Of a stretch of 64,000 bases of DNA, positions 20,432-29,544 are shown in pieces. The stretch is from Kitasatospora sp. A2-31. GTDB taxonomy: Bacteria > Actinomycetota > Actinomycetes > Streptomycetales > Streptomycetaceae. The stretch is taken from positions 26,353 to 90,352 of the forward strand of contig NZ_JAKNTA010000016.1 of NCBI RefSeq assembly GCF_022288725.1, read 5' to 3'. The stretch's first letter is position 1. Each line of letters begins with the position of its first letter. Both the position numbers and the translations under genes were made by a program. The notes under the pieces were generated by a model. That model did not search any database. It had not been told where the DNA came from and worked only from the letters and a program-made list of their open reading frames with translations.

Positions 20432-21170
20432 CTGGAGTCTCTTCTTCGTCCCGTGGCTGGTGCTGCCCCCGACGCGGGGAGGCCCGCCGGGGCAACGCGA
20501 ACGGCCCGGCGCGCCCAGCGGCCGGGGGTCTCCAGCCTACGCCGCGGCGCCGACACGTACGCGACACGCGGCCCCGGCACGGCCGCGGCGACCGCCGCGG
20601 CGACCGCCGGGGACGGACCCGGCGCGGAGAAGCGCCGGAGAGCAGGGCGAGCAACTGCCGTGTCCGCGATGATCCGCGACGAATCCCGGTCGCGGACGAA
20701 TCACCGGCCCGGGGCCCGGAGCTCCGCCTCCGCGATCTGCCACGAACTGGACATACTCCTGTCACTGCCCGTCCATGGAGATCGCGCACCATGGAGAACG
20801 TGCCCGCCGCACCCAACCGTGGGGGATGGCTGCGGTGGCACGGTCGCACACCCGATGGGGGTCGGGGGTGCGAGGCCGGGCGGCCCTGGGTGGGGGCGCC
20901 CGCCCAAGCGCCGGGAACCGTGGCGCCCTTTCCTGGAGGGCGCCACGGGTCTCGGCCTCCTTCGTCTTCCCACCCCTCCCGCCTCTGGGGCACCGCTCGC
21001 ACCGCCCGCCCCGGGACCGCCGGCACCCACCCCGCGGACCCCGCGTTCCGCGCCGTGCCGTTTTGCGCATACCGGCACACGGCCCGCCACCGCTCCCTAC
21101 CCTGTTGTGAAGACCGTGTGGGGACGCCCGGAGGGGCCAGGGGGCGTCGCGATGGAGGGGGTTCTTCGTC
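20432..21170. other. Divergent intergenic region, 739 bases
   Basis: Between the starts of mfd and the sugar dehydrogenase. I see a tandem 12-bp repeat near 20583-20606 (GCCGCGGCGACC twice) and a 9-bp hairpin at 20920-20946. There is no ORF with a credible ribosome-binding site. Unusually long for a divergent promoter region in this genome. Confidence 0.5.
20920..20946. terminator. Isolated GC hairpin in the mfd/dehydrogenase gap
   Basis: Perfect 9-bp stem GTGGCGCCC/GGGCGCCAC with a nine-base loop. It is far from either gene's 3' end, so it could end an unrecognised transcript or be part of a leader. Confidence 0.35.
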
Positions 21171-22484
21171 ATGCGCGTTGTCATCGCGGGTCAGGGCTAC
21201 GTGGGGCTGCCGCTGGCGGTCCGGGCGGCCGAGGTGGGGCACCAGGTGGTCGGCTACGACGTGGACGAGCGCCGGATCAAACGGCTGGCGATCGGCGAGT
21301 CGTACGTCGAGGACATCCCCGCCGAGCGACTGCGGCCGCTGCTGGAGAACGGGACGTACCTGCCGTCCGCCGAGCCGGCCGACGTGGCGGGCTTCGACAT
21401 CGCGGTGATCACCGTGCCGACCCCGCTGCGCGACGGCGTGCCCGACCTGTCCTTCATCGAGGCTTCGGCCCGGCTGCTCGGCCAGCACCTGCGGCCGGGC
21501 GCGACCGTCGTCCTGGAGTCGACGACCTACCCGGGCACCACCGAGGAGCTGCTCGCACCACTGCTGGAGGAGGGGTCGGGGCTGACCGCAGGCCGGGACT
21601 TCCACCTCGGCTACAGCCCCGAGCGGATCGACCCGGGCAACCCGACGTGGCGGCTGGAGAACACCCCGAAGGTGGTGTCGGGGGTCGACCCGGCGGCGCT
21701 GGCCGCGGTCCAGGGGTTCTACGGTCAGCTGGTGGAGCGGACGGTGCCGGTCTCCTCCTGCAAGGAGGCCGAGCTGACCAAGCTCCTGGAGAACACCTTC
21801 CGGCACGTCAACATCGCGCTGGTCAACGAGCTGGCGATGTTCGCGCACGACCTCGGCATCGACGTCTGGGAGGCGATCGACGCCGCCTCCACCAAGCCGT
21901 TCGGCTACCTGCGCTTCACGCCGGGGCCCGGCGTCGGCGGGCACTGCCTGCCGATCGACCCGTCCTACCTCTCCTGGCGGGTGGAGCGGGCCCTCGGCCA
22001 GTCGTTCCGCTTCGTCGAGCTGGCCAACGACGTGAACAGCCACATGCCTGACTACGTGGTGCGCCGGCTCGGCGAGGCGCTGAACGAGCGCCGGCGCTCG
22101 GTGAAGGGCTCCCGGGTGCTGCTGCTCGGGCTCGCGTACAAGAAGAACACCGGTGACGCCCGCGAGACGCCGGCCGCCCGGGTCGCCGAGCTGCTGACCA
22201 GGATGGGCGCCGAGGTCCGGGCCGCCGACCCGCATGTGGTGGTCGGAGTGCACGTGCCGGAGCCGGTGATCCCCGGCCAGCGGGCCGCCGAGCAGGACCC
22301 GCACGGCGATCCGTTCGCCGCCGTCCGCCGGGTCGAGGCGACGCCGGAGGAGCTGGCCGCCGCGGACGCGGTGGTGCTGCTCGCCGACCACGACGACTTC
22401 GACTACGAGGCCGTGACCGAACACGCCCGATACGTGCTGGACTGCCGCCGCCGGCTCTCGGGCGCCGCCGTCGAGGTGCTCTGA
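21171..22484 (+). CDS. Nucleotide-sugar dehydrogenase, UDP-ManNAc/UDP-Glc type
   Basis: 437-residue NAD-dependent enzyme performing a two-step oxidation of a UDP-sugar C6 alcohol to a uronic acid. The N-terminal Rossmann motif is AGQGYVGLPLA and the substrate strand VPTPLRDGVPDLS follows. STTYPGTT, KLLENTFRHVNIALVNELA and the catalytic GGHCLPIDP (Cys259) are in place, then GLAYKKNTGDARETPA in the C-terminal domain. These are closer to WecC/WbpA-type UDP-GlcNAc/ManNAc dehydrogenases than to Ugd. The ATG at 21171 has GGAGGGGG ten bases upstream. It may feed the aminosugar operon at 28-33 kb, but it is not linked to it by transcription. Confidence 0.92.
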   Translation: MRVVIAGQGYVGLPLAVRAAEVGHQVVGYDVDERRIKRLAIGESYVEDIPAERLRPLLENGTYLPSAEPADVAGFDIAVITVPTPLRDGVPDLSFIEASARLLGQHLRPGATVVLESTTYPGTTEELLAPLLEEGSGLTAGRDFHLGYSPERIDPGNPTWRLENTPKVVSGVDPAALAAVQGFYGQLVERTVPVSSCKEAELTKLLENTFRHVNIALVNELAMFAHDLGIDVWEAIDAASTKPFGYLRFTPGPGVGGHCLPIDPSYLSWRVERALGQSFRFVELANDVNSHMPDYVVRRLGEALNERRRSVKGSRVLLLGLAYKKNTGDARETPAARVAELLTRMGAEVRAADPHVVVGVHVPEPVIPGQRAAEQDPHGDPFAAVRRVEATPEELAAADAVVLLADHDDFDYEAVTEHARYVLDCRRRLSGAAVEVL

Positions 22485-22552
22485 GCACGGCGACGCCGCG
22501 GTGCCGGGGCGTTCGCCGGCTACCGGCGGCAGCAGATCGACCAGAACGCAGA

Positions 22553-22586
22553 GGCCCTGACCGCCCACCAGGAGGCGGTCAGGGCC
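22553..22586. terminator. Bidirectional terminator between convergent genes
   Basis: Perfect 13-bp stem GGCCCTGACCGCC/GGCGGTCAGGGCC with an eight-base loop, midway between the dehydrogenase stop and the DivIVA-like gene stop. Confidence 0.65.
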
Positions 22587-22661
22587 CAGGAGCCAGGACT
22601 GGCGCGACTGCTCGCGGGTGAGGGGTTCTTGACCCCGTCCGCCCGGAAGCCCGGCGGGCCG

Positions 22662-24038
22662 TCAGCGCCGGTGGTAGCCGACCGTGTTCGGGGTGGCGTA
22701 GTCGCTGCCGTCGTCGACGATCACGATCTTCGGAATGATCCGGGTCTCCTCCTCGGTCCGCTTCCCGCCGTCCGCGGGCGCGTCCGGAGCGGGCGCGGCG
22801 CTCGGAGGCGCGGACGGGCGGGGCGGCACCGCGGCGGCCGCGGCGGGAACGGAGGCTGCGGCGGGAACGGAGCCGGCGGGGGGAACGGAGCCGGCGGGCG
22901 CCACCGGGCCCGGCGTGACCGGCCCCGGCGTGACCGCGGCGGGGGCGACCCGGCCGGGAGTGACCGCCGCCAGCACCGCGGTGGCCGCCTCGGTGGCGGG
23001 AGCGGTGGCGGGAGCGGTGGCCTTGCGCAGGTCGGCCACCGCGATCTCACCGGTGTCCGCCTCGGAGTCCACCGCCGGCACGCCCTCGGCCGGCTCCACG
23101 GCCGCCGGCTCCCCGGCCGCGGGCTCCCCGGCCTCCTCGGCGGCCTCGGCGGGCTCGATCGCGCCCACGGCGGCGCCGGTGAGCGAGGCCAGGGTGCCCT
23201 TGATGTGGTCCAGGTGCTGCTGCACCGTCTCCTGCCGCGCGGCGAACTCGCGCTGCTCGCGCTCGCTCGCCGCGTTGATCCGCTCGGCCTCGCGCCGCGC
23301 CTGCTCGATCAGCTCGTCCGCCCGGGCCTGCGCCTCGGCGTCCGACTGCTTGATCCGGCCGAGCACGGCCTCGCGGTGCTGCTCGGCCTCCTTCACCCGG
23401 CGCTCGGCGGTCGCCGAGACCGCGGAGTCCTCGGCGTCGGCCTTGGCCTCGGCGGCGGCGAAGGACTCGTCGGCCGCGCGGCGCAGCTCGGCCAGCTTCG
23501 CCTCGGCCCGCTCGGAGGCCTCGGCCGCCGCGACCCGCACCTTGGCGGCGTACGCGGTGGCGGAGTCCCGGACGGCGCGGGACTCGCGGTCGGCGTCGGC
23601 CCGGATCGTCTCGGCCTCGGCCCGGGTCCGCTCGTCGATGCGGCGGGCGGCCTGGTCGGCCTCGGACCGGACGGTGGCGGCGTACTCCTTGGCAGCGCGG
23701 GCGAGGTCCTGGCCGGCCTCGTAGACCTCGTCGCGGAGGTCCTCGGCGAACCGCTCGGCCGCCTCCCGGACGGCCCGGGCCTCGTTCTCGGCCATCCGGG
23801 CCAGACCGGCGGCCTGGTCGCTGAGCACGTGGTAGTCCGGATCCGGAGCATCGGCGGCGGCCTGCCGGATCTCGGCGAGGCGGCGCTCCATCTCCCGGAT
23901 CCCGGCACCCAGCACGCTCAGCCGCTCCCACGCCTCGTCGCGCTGGGCGGTGAGAGCCACCAGGGCTCGGTCGACCTGCTCGGGCGCGTAACCGCGCCGG
24001 GCAGCGGTGAAGCCGTACTGGGGGACGGCGTCGCTCAT
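22662..24038 (-). CDS. DivIVA-like coiled-coil protein with Ala/Pro-rich tail
   Basis: 458-residue cytoplasmic protein resembling streptomycete coiled-coil proteins of the DivIVA/FilP/Scy group, sometimes labelled cellulose-binding. The first 30 residues (YGFTAARRGYAPEQVDRAL) match the DivIVA N-terminal lipid- and self-interaction motif. From about 35 to 285 a nearly unbroken Ala/Glu/Arg heptad helix predicts a long coiled coil. The remainder to 425 is low-complexity Ala/Pro/Val, and a conserved-looking tip follows (TRIIPKIVIVDDGSDYA). Such proteins scaffold polar growth. The ATG at 24038 follows GGGGAAG. It converges with the dehydrogenase gene and appears monocistronic. Confidence 0.75.
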   Translation of the reverse strand: MSDAVPQYGFTAARRGYAPEQVDRALVALTAQRDEAWERLSVLGAGIREMERRLAEIRQAAADAPDPDYHVLSDQAAGLARMAENEARAVREAAERFAEDLRDEVYEAGQDLARAAKEYAATVRSEADQAARRIDERTRAEAETIRADADRESRAVRDSATAYAAKVRVAAAEASERAEAKLAELRRAADESFAAAEAKADAEDSAVSATAERRVKEAEQHREAVLGRIKQSDAEAQARADELIEQARREAERINAASEREQREFAARQETVQQHLDHIKGTLASLTGAAVGAIEPAEAAEEAGEPAAGEPAAVEPAEGVPAVDSEADTGEIAVADLRKATAPATAPATEAATAVLAAVTPGRVAPAAVTPGPVTPGPVAPAGSVPPAGSVPAAASVPAAAAAVPPRPSAPPSAAPAPDAPADGGKRTEEETRIIPKIVIVDDGSDYATPNTVGYHRR

Positions 24039-24245
24039 GGGCTCTCTTCCCCTCGGGTCGCGGGCTGCGGAGCCCATGATCGGACGGAACGGACGGATCC
24101 GGAACCGGATGCCGGAACCAGGTCCGGATTCGCACGTCAAACGGATCGGAACATGTCGAGGAGTGGGTGAATACACCCATCCTCTTGACCTATTTTGCGC
24201 AGATCGGGGCGAAACCCCAACGAGGCAGAGCCGCCCCGGCACGCC

Positions 24246-24280
24246 GAAGGGGTCGTTCCGGCCACCGGAACGACCCCTTC
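24246..24280 (-). terminator. Strong terminator of the SUKH-4/deaminase gene
   Basis: Perfect 16-bp stem (24246-24261 with 24265-24280) and a CCA loop, 26 bases past the stop. Confidence 0.8.
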
Positions 24281-24305
24281 CACCTGCACGGTTCCAGGCG
24301 GGCCG

Positions 24306-27131
24306 CTACAGCAGGCCGTCCCAGAACTGCTCGAGCAGAACGGCCCACCAGGTGTCCGCGGACTGCAGGGCCGCCGGGTCGATCGCGGCGAGCTGGGCCT
24401 GGAAGTCGGTCGTCCAGCGACCGGCCTGGTCTGGCGTCAGCCCGTACCGCAGCCGCCACATCCGGCCCAGCAGGGCCAGGGCGCGGACGAACTCCGGTAC
24501 ACCGCTGTTGACGAAACGGGGGGGCTCGCCGGTTCCCTCCAGGTCCACCGCGACCACGTGCGCCGTGCCGTACTGCACGCAGAGCTGACGGCCGTAGTCG
24601 TTGCCGAGCACCAGGTAGCCGCCGAAGTCCGGACCGCCGGTCAGGCCGCGCTCGGCGGCCAGCTCGGCGAGCGTCGGGATCGGGCGGCCCTCCTGGGCCT
24701 GCGCCCAGAAGAACGGGCCGAAGTCGCGCGGCAGCCCGGCCCACATCAGGGTCTGCGCCACCGGCTCGGGGACGCCCTGGCGGGCGACCGCCCGCTGCTC
24801 GAAGCGGAACACGTTCTGGCCGAACGCCTGGCCGAGCTCCTGGGCCAGCTGCTGCGGCGCGATCGGCGGCAGCGGCGGGACGGTGCCCGGCGCGGGCAGC
24901 GGCACCCGGAACGGCCGGACCCGCTGGGGGCCGGAGGCCAGCTGGTGCAGCTCGTCCAGGTGGTCGAGCAGCTGGGCCATGCCGGCCTGCCGGGAGTGGT
25001 GGTCGCGGCCGTAGTCGGCGGTGTGGGTGAGCCGGACGTTCGGCCAGGAGGCCGCGATCATGCGGTTGCAGTAGCCGCCCGGCAGGTCGCAGGACTCCAG
25101 CTCGGTGTAGAGCTCCAGCACCTGCTCCGGCGGGACGTTCAGCCGGCGCAGGTCCTGCAGGATCTTCCACTCCGGGTGAGGGGTGCCGGGCTCGCTGCGG
25201 TGCAGCAACTTCTGCTCGGAGCCGTCCGGACCGCGGTAGCTGAGCGCCGCGAAGTAGCCCGGGCCGACCGCGGGCACGCCCGGCGGCACCGGGGCGCCCT
25301 GCGGCGGCCCGGGGACGGCGGCGGGCGGGACGGCCGGGGCGGCCGCCGGGGCGGGCGCGCCGGCCGAGGGCGCACCGGGGTAGCCGTAGCCGGCCGAGGA
25401 CCCGCCGGGGCCGCCCGGTCCGGGCGGCGGCGGGACGGCCGGTCCGCCGGACGGCGGGGTGCCGGGATCGACGGGCGCGCCCGGGGCGCCGCCGAGCAGC
25501 GCCGGGTCGATCGCGCTCGCCAGCTGGGTGCGCTCGTACGCCACGCCGGCGCCGGGCGCGCCGGACTCGGCGGCCGCCGGCGGGGCGCCGGCACCGCGCA
25601 GGCCCGCCGGCGGCGGGGGCGGCGGCGCGCTGTCGGCGCTGCGGCCGCCGCCGGCGGCAGCGGGGCCGGCGGAGCCCGGGGCCTGCCGGAGCTCGCCCGG
25701 CGGGGGCGGCGGCGGGGCCGAGGCGGGGTTGCGGCCGAGCGAGACCGGGGGGCCGGCCGGGCCGGACGAACCGGCCCCACCACCTCGCAGGGCGGCCGGC
25801 GGGGGCGGCGGCGGGGCGGAGGCGGGGTTGCGGCCGCGCGCGCCCTGCGACGCGTCGGCGCCCGGGGCGCCGACCGGGACCCCGCCGGGCGGCGTACCGG
25901 GCGTGCCGGGGGCGCCGGGCAGGCCGGCCAGACCCGGCAGGCCGTCCGGCGGCGCCAGCATGGTCGGGGCGTGGTCGACGGCCGCACCGCCCTGCGGGGG
26001 GACGGCGGGGCCGGGGGCGCCGGGCAGGCCGGCCAGACCCGGCAGGCCGTCCGGCGGCGCCAGCATGGTCGGGGCGTACTCGACCGCCGGACCGGCCGGC
26101 GGCGGGGTCGCGGGCGCGCCGGGGGCGGGCACGCCGTGCGGCGGCGTCCCCGGAACCGGCGTACCGGGCACCGGGGTGCCGGGGCCGGGCGCACCGGGCG
26201 CACCGGGCAGACCGGCCAGGCCGGGCAGACCGTCCGGCGGCGCCAGCAGCGTCGGCGCGGGCGCGGCGGGCGGGGCCGGCGGCATACCGGTGACCGGCGT
26301 GCCGGGGCCGGACGCCCCGGGCAGGCCGGTCAGGCTCGGCAGCAGCTCGGTGGCCGCCTCGGAGCCGGGGCCCGGCGCGCCGGGCAGGCCGGCGCCGTTG
26401 GTCCGCAGGCCCTCGGGCAGCAGTACGGTCGCCGCCTCCGCTCCGCCGGGAGCCGGCGCGGCGGCCGGGCGCTCCGGGGCGGCGGGCGGCGCCGACGGCG
26501 GCGGGCCGACGGGCTCGTCGTGGGCGGGCGGCGGGGCCAGCATGGTCGGCGCGTCACCGGCCGGGCGCTCGGAGACCGGCGGCGTGGTCAATACCGCGGG
26601 CGCCGGGACGGCGGGCGGAGCCTGGACCGGAGCCGGGACCGGGACCGGAGCCGGGACCGGGGCCGGAGCCGGGACCGGGGCCGGAGCCGGCTCCGGGGCG
26701 GCCGCAGCGGCCGGAGCCGGCGCCCCCAGACGCTCGGCCTCGGCGGCGATCGCCGCCTCGCCCGCCTCCTGGAGCCACTGCGGCGGGCTGAGCAGGAAGG
26801 ACGTCGCCTCGACCGGTCCGGGCGCGGGCCGCGCCGCTCCGGCCGGGTTGGCCGCGACAGGGCGGCCGTAAACCTCCTCGAACTGCCGGACCACGTCGTT
26901 GACCGGCAGCGCGGGCCAGAGCGTGCTGGCGCCGGAGTCCCGGGCGATCACCAGCCGGGCCTCGCCGGCCGAGCCGTCGTCACCGTCCGGGACGCCGTCG
27001 GCGGGCCGGACCGCCCAGCAGACGAAGCCCAGGTCGAACTCCCGGACCCGCACCTCGCGCTGCTGCGAACGCGGCACCCCGCCGTTGATCCACTCCTCGG
27101 CGAGCTCCTGCGCCTGCGCGTACGTCACCAC
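24306..27131 (-). CDS. Imm35(YrhB)-deaminase-SUKH-4 multidomain protein
   Basis: 941-residue protein with domains known from polymorphic toxin systems. Residues 1-90 (VTYAQAQELAEEWINGG, ARLVIARDSG, DVVRQFEEVYGR) look like the YrhB/Imm35 immunity fold. Residues about 95-615 are low-complexity Pro/Ala/Gly with repeated TMLAPPDGLPGLAGLPGAPG. Residues 620-740 resemble the XOO_2897-type nucleic-acid deaminase: HPEWKILQDL near 651 supplies H-x-E and ESCDLPGGYC near 678-686 the two cysteines, followed by TADYG. Residues 765-935 match SUKH-4 (FGPFFWAQAQEGRPIPTLAEL, YLVLGNDYGRQLCVQYG). The start is one of two tandem GTGs (27131 or 27128). It shares the strand with the SUKH gene upstream and ends at a 16-bp terminator. 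No signal peptide. Role inferred: immunity or intracellular effector. Confidence 0.8.
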   Translation of the reverse strand: MVTYAQAQELAEEWINGGVPRSQQREVRVREFDLGFVCWAVRPADGVPDGDDGSAGEARLVIARDSGASTLWPALPVNDVVRQFEEVYGRPVAANPAGAARPAPGPVEATSFLLSPPQWLQEAGEAAIAAEAERLGAPAPAAAAAPEPAPAPVPAPAPVPAPVPVPAPVQAPPAVPAPAVLTTPPVSERPAGDAPTMLAPPPAHDEPVGPPPSAPPAAPERPAAAPAPGGAEAATVLLPEGLRTNGAGLPGAPGPGSEAATELLPSLTGLPGASGPGTPVTGMPPAPPAAPAPTLLAPPDGLPGLAGLPGAPGAPGPGTPVPGTPVPGTPPHGVPAPGAPATPPPAGPAVEYAPTMLAPPDGLPGLAGLPGAPGPAVPPQGGAAVDHAPTMLAPPDGLPGLAGLPGAPGTPGTPPGGVPVGAPGADASQGARGRNPASAPPPPPPAALRGGGAGSSGPAGPPVSLGRNPASAPPPPPPGELRQAPGSAGPAAAGGGRSADSAPPPPPPAGLRGAGAPPAAAESGAPGAGVAYERTQLASAIDPALLGGAPGAPVDPGTPPSGGPAVPPPPGPGGPGGSSAGYGYPGAPSAGAPAPAAAPAVPPAAVPGPPQGAPVPPGVPAVGPGYFAALSYRGPDGSEQKLLHRSEPGTPHPEWKILQDLRRLNVPPEQVLELYTELESCDLPGGYCNRMIAASWPNVRLTHTADYGRDHHSRQAGMAQLLDHLDELHQLASGPQRVRPFRVPLPAPGTVPPLPPIAPQQLAQELGQAFGQNVFRFEQRAVARQGVPEPVAQTLMWAGLPRDFGPFFWAQAQEGRPIPTLAELAAERGLTGGPDFGGYLVLGNDYGRQLCVQYGTAHVVAVDLEGTGEPPRFVNSGVPEFVRALALLGRMWRLRYGLTPDQAGRWTTDFQAQLAAIDPAALQSADTWWAVLLEQFWDGLL
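25905..26077. repeat. Two identical 68-bp direct repeats in the linker coding sequence
   Basis: Positions 25905-25972 and 26010-26077 are identical over 68 bases; a diverged third copy lies near 26195-26255. They encode the repeated LAPPDGLPGLAGLPGAPG block of the linker. Confidence 0.9.
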
Positions 27132-27230
27132 GCCCGGTTCACCCCTGTCCCCTTCGTCCCCGCTTGTTCCACCATCACCGCAAGCACCGCCGGCGGCCCG
27201 GCCGGCGCGACCGCACCCGACGGAGCCACG

Positions 27231-28232
27231 TCAGCCCACCGGTACGGCGCGGGCGAACCCGCCGTCCACCATCAGCTCCGCCACCGTCTCGAGCTCCGGC
27301 GGGCTGCCGGCCAGCCGGAGCAGGAACGCGTCGAAGTCCTCGCCGCAGGGCAGCAGCAGCCGGGCGACGCGGTCCTCGGGCGCCTCGGGCGCGCCGCTGT
27401 CGCGGGCGTCGTCGTACAGGCAGAACCAGACCGAACCGGCCCGCTCGCCGCGCACCTTGAGCGCCACGATGCCGCCCTGGGCGTAGGCGATGCCGAGGTA
27501 GTCCTTGGTGAGGTGGTCACGCAGGCACTTGTTGACGTAGACGACGTCCTCGGTCCCGTACTCCTCGCTGAGGGTCAGGAACGGCTGGTCGAGCAGCATG
27601 CCGAGCTCGGGGTCGAGCGCGACGCCGACCGGGGCGCGGCCGCCGCCGAGCTTGAGGAAGGTCCGGTAGGCGCCGGGCAGCCGGTAGCCGAGGCGCTCCT
27701 CGGCCCGCTGCACGAGGTCCTCCGGGACGCCGATCGGGTCGCCGCCGTCCTTCGCCAGCGAGAAGTGCACGGGCCGGCGCTCCTGGAGCGGGCGGGTGCC
27801 GCGGCGGCTGTGGTCGGCGGCCGAGGTGGCCAGGCCACCGTGGTGCCGCAGCAGGGCCTTGACCTCGACCGGGACGAGTTCCATCCGGCGCCAGCCGGGC
27901 GCGGCCCGGCCGACCGCGTGGTGCCAGGTCCAGCCGGGCGGGGTGGCGACGGCGGTCTCCAGGTCGGCCCAGAGCGGGTGGCCCTGGGTGAACTGCGCGG
28001 CGTTCGCCGAGACGTAGTCGGTCAGCCGCAGCTCGTCGACGCCGAAGCCCGCCGGCGGGTCGGCGACCTCGGCCACGGCCGCCGTGTAGGGACCGAAGTC
28101 CGGGTAGCCGTACTCGTCCACCCGGACCCCGGCGGGGTGCCGCTCCGCGCGGACCGGATCCGGGAACTGCACCACCTGACCTGCGTACGCCGCGTTCGGT
28201 GCGGCGGCGACGCCGGGCCGACCTGTCGTCAT
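27231..28232 (-). CDS. SMI1/KNR4 (SUKH) protein with WHH-nuclease-like N-domain
   Basis: 333-residue cytoplasmic protein. Residues about 60-135 resemble the WHH branch of HNH/EndoVII nucleases found as toxin tips: PPGWTWHH (W103-H105), then MELVP and HHGG (130-133). The usual histidine after LVP is a lysine here (VEVK), so the active site looks incomplete. Residues about 165-300 are a SUKH domain: PEDLVQRAEERLGYRLPGAYRTFL, then DYLGIAYAQGGIVALKVRG. The ATG at 28232 starts this layout. It lies 99 bases upstream of the SUKH-4/deaminase gene on the same strand and is probably cotranscribed with it. Likely an immunity-type protein that has absorbed a toxin fold; nuclease activity is doubtful. Confidence 0.75.
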   Translation of the reverse strand: MTTGRPGVAAAPNAAYAGQVVQFPDPVRAERHPAGVRVDEYGYPDFGPYTAAVAEVADPPAGFGVDELRLTDYVSANAAQFTQGHPLWADLETAVATPPGWTWHHAVGRAAPGWRRMELVPVEVKALLRHHGGLATSAADHSRRGTRPLQERRPVHFSLAKDGGDPIGVPEDLVQRAEERLGYRLPGAYRTFLKLGGGRAPVGVALDPELGMLLDQPFLTLSEEYGTEDVVYVNKCLRDHLTKDYLGIAYAQGGIVALKVRGERAGSVWFCLYDDARDSGAPEAPEDRVARLLLPCGEDFDAFLLRLAGSPPELETVAELMVDGGFARAVPVG

Positions 28233-28422
28233 CTGGGAGCCCCCACTGGCTGCTGCAAATTCTCCGTGCCTGCTGGCTACCAGCGTAGGGGGTCGGCCCC
28301 GGCCCCGGACCCCCGCCCGGGGGCCGGGACCGCGGCGGGAGGTCGGGGCGCGTCCGGCGATCCGCGTCGCGCGCCCGGCGGAGTCGCCGGACACGCGGCC
28401 GGACGGATCCGAACGAGGGGCG

Positions 28423-29532
28423 CTACGCGAGCGCCTTGGCCAGGGCCTCGGCGACGCGTTCCTGCTGGGCCGCGGTGATCTGCGGGAAGAGCGGCAGGGT
28501 GAGCAGTTCCCGGGCGGCCCGCTCGGCGACCGGGAACGCACCCTCGCCGTGGCCGAGGTGACGGAACGCCGGTTGCAGGTGGACCGGCACGGGGTAGTGG
28601 ATGCCGGCGCCGATGCCGGCCTCCTGGAGCGCGGCCAGGACGGCGTCGCGGTCCCGGCCGGGCCCGATCCGCACCGCGTACAGGTGCCAGACGTGCTCGT
28701 TGCCGGGCGCGGTCCGCGGCAGGGTGACGCCGTCGAACCCGGCCAGCAGCCGGTGGTAGCGCTCGGCGGCGGCCCGGCGGGCCTCGTTCCAGGCGGGCAG
28801 CCGGCGCAGCTTGGCCCGCAGCACCACGGCCTGGAGCGCGTCCAGCCGGGAGTTGAAGCCGAACCGCTCGTGCACGTACTTGCGCTCCGAACCGTGGTCG
28901 CCGGTCAGCCGGACCGCCGCGGCCAGCCCGTCGTCGTCGGTGGTGACGGCGCCCGCGTCGCCGTACGCGCCGAGGTTCTTGCCGGGGTAGAAGCTGGTCG
29001 CGGCGATCCGGCCGTACAGCGCCCGGCCGTGCTGGCGGGCGCCCTGGGACTGCGCGGCGTCCTCGACCACGGGCCGGTCGCCGGCCAGCTCCAGCAGCGG
29101 CGCCATCGGGGCGAGCTGGCCGTTGAGGTGGACCGGGAGCAGCGCCACGGCCCGCGGCAGGACGTCCGCCACGCGGGCCGGGTCGATCAGCAGGTGGTCG
29201 TCGTCGGCGTCGACGAGGACCGGGCGCAGTCCGGCCCGGACCACGGCCTCGGCGGTGGCGACGAAGGTGTTGGCGGGCAGCACCACCCCGCCGCCGGGCG
29301 GCAGGTCCAGGGCGCGCAGGGCCAGTTCGAGGGCGTCGGTCCCGTTGGCGGCGCCGACGCAGTGGCGGGTGCCGGAGAAGGCGGCGTACTCCTCCTCGAA
29401 GCCCTCCGCCTCCGGGCCCCGGACGTAGCCGCCGGTGGCGAGCACCCGGTCGAAGCCGGCCCGCACCTCGGCCTCCACCTCGGCGTGGGCGGCCCTGAGG
29501 TCGACGAGCGGGACGGTCGTGTCGGTGGTCAT
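28423..29532 (-). CDS. DegT/DnrJ/EryC1/StrS aminotransferase (first of two)
   Basis: 369-residue PLP-dependent transaminase acting on a nucleotide-linked keto-sugar. The PLP Schiff-base lysine is K185 in SFYPGKNLGAYGDAG, with the pyridine-nitrogen aspartate D158 in EDAAQSQGA. The N-terminus PLVDLRAAHAEVEAEV and GGYVRGPEAEGFEEEYA place it with FdtB/QdtB/WbpE-like 3-aminotransferases. The ATG is at 29532. Only 12 bases separate it from the upstream aminotransferase gene, so it is the last gene of the four-gene sugar operon. Donor glutamate and exact sugar are inferred from the family, not visible. Confidence 0.9.
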   Translation of the reverse strand: MTTDTTVPLVDLRAAHAEVEAEVRAGFDRVLATGGYVRGPEAEGFEEEYAAFSGTRHCVGAANGTDALELALRALDLPPGGGVVLPANTFVATAEAVVRAGLRPVLVDADDDHLLIDPARVADVLPRAVALLPVHLNGQLAPMAPLLELAGDRPVVEDAAQSQGARQHGRALYGRIAATSFYPGKNLGAYGDAGAVTTDDDGLAAAVRLTGDHGSERKYVHERFGFNSRLDALQAVVLRAKLRRLPAWNEARRAAAERYHRLLAGFDGVTLPRTAPGNEHVWHLYAVRIGPGRDRDAVLAALQEAGIGAGIHYPVPVHLQPAFRHLGHGEGAFPVAERAARELLTLPLFPQITAAQQERVAEALAKALA

Positions 29533-29544
29533 CCCCGGTTCCCT

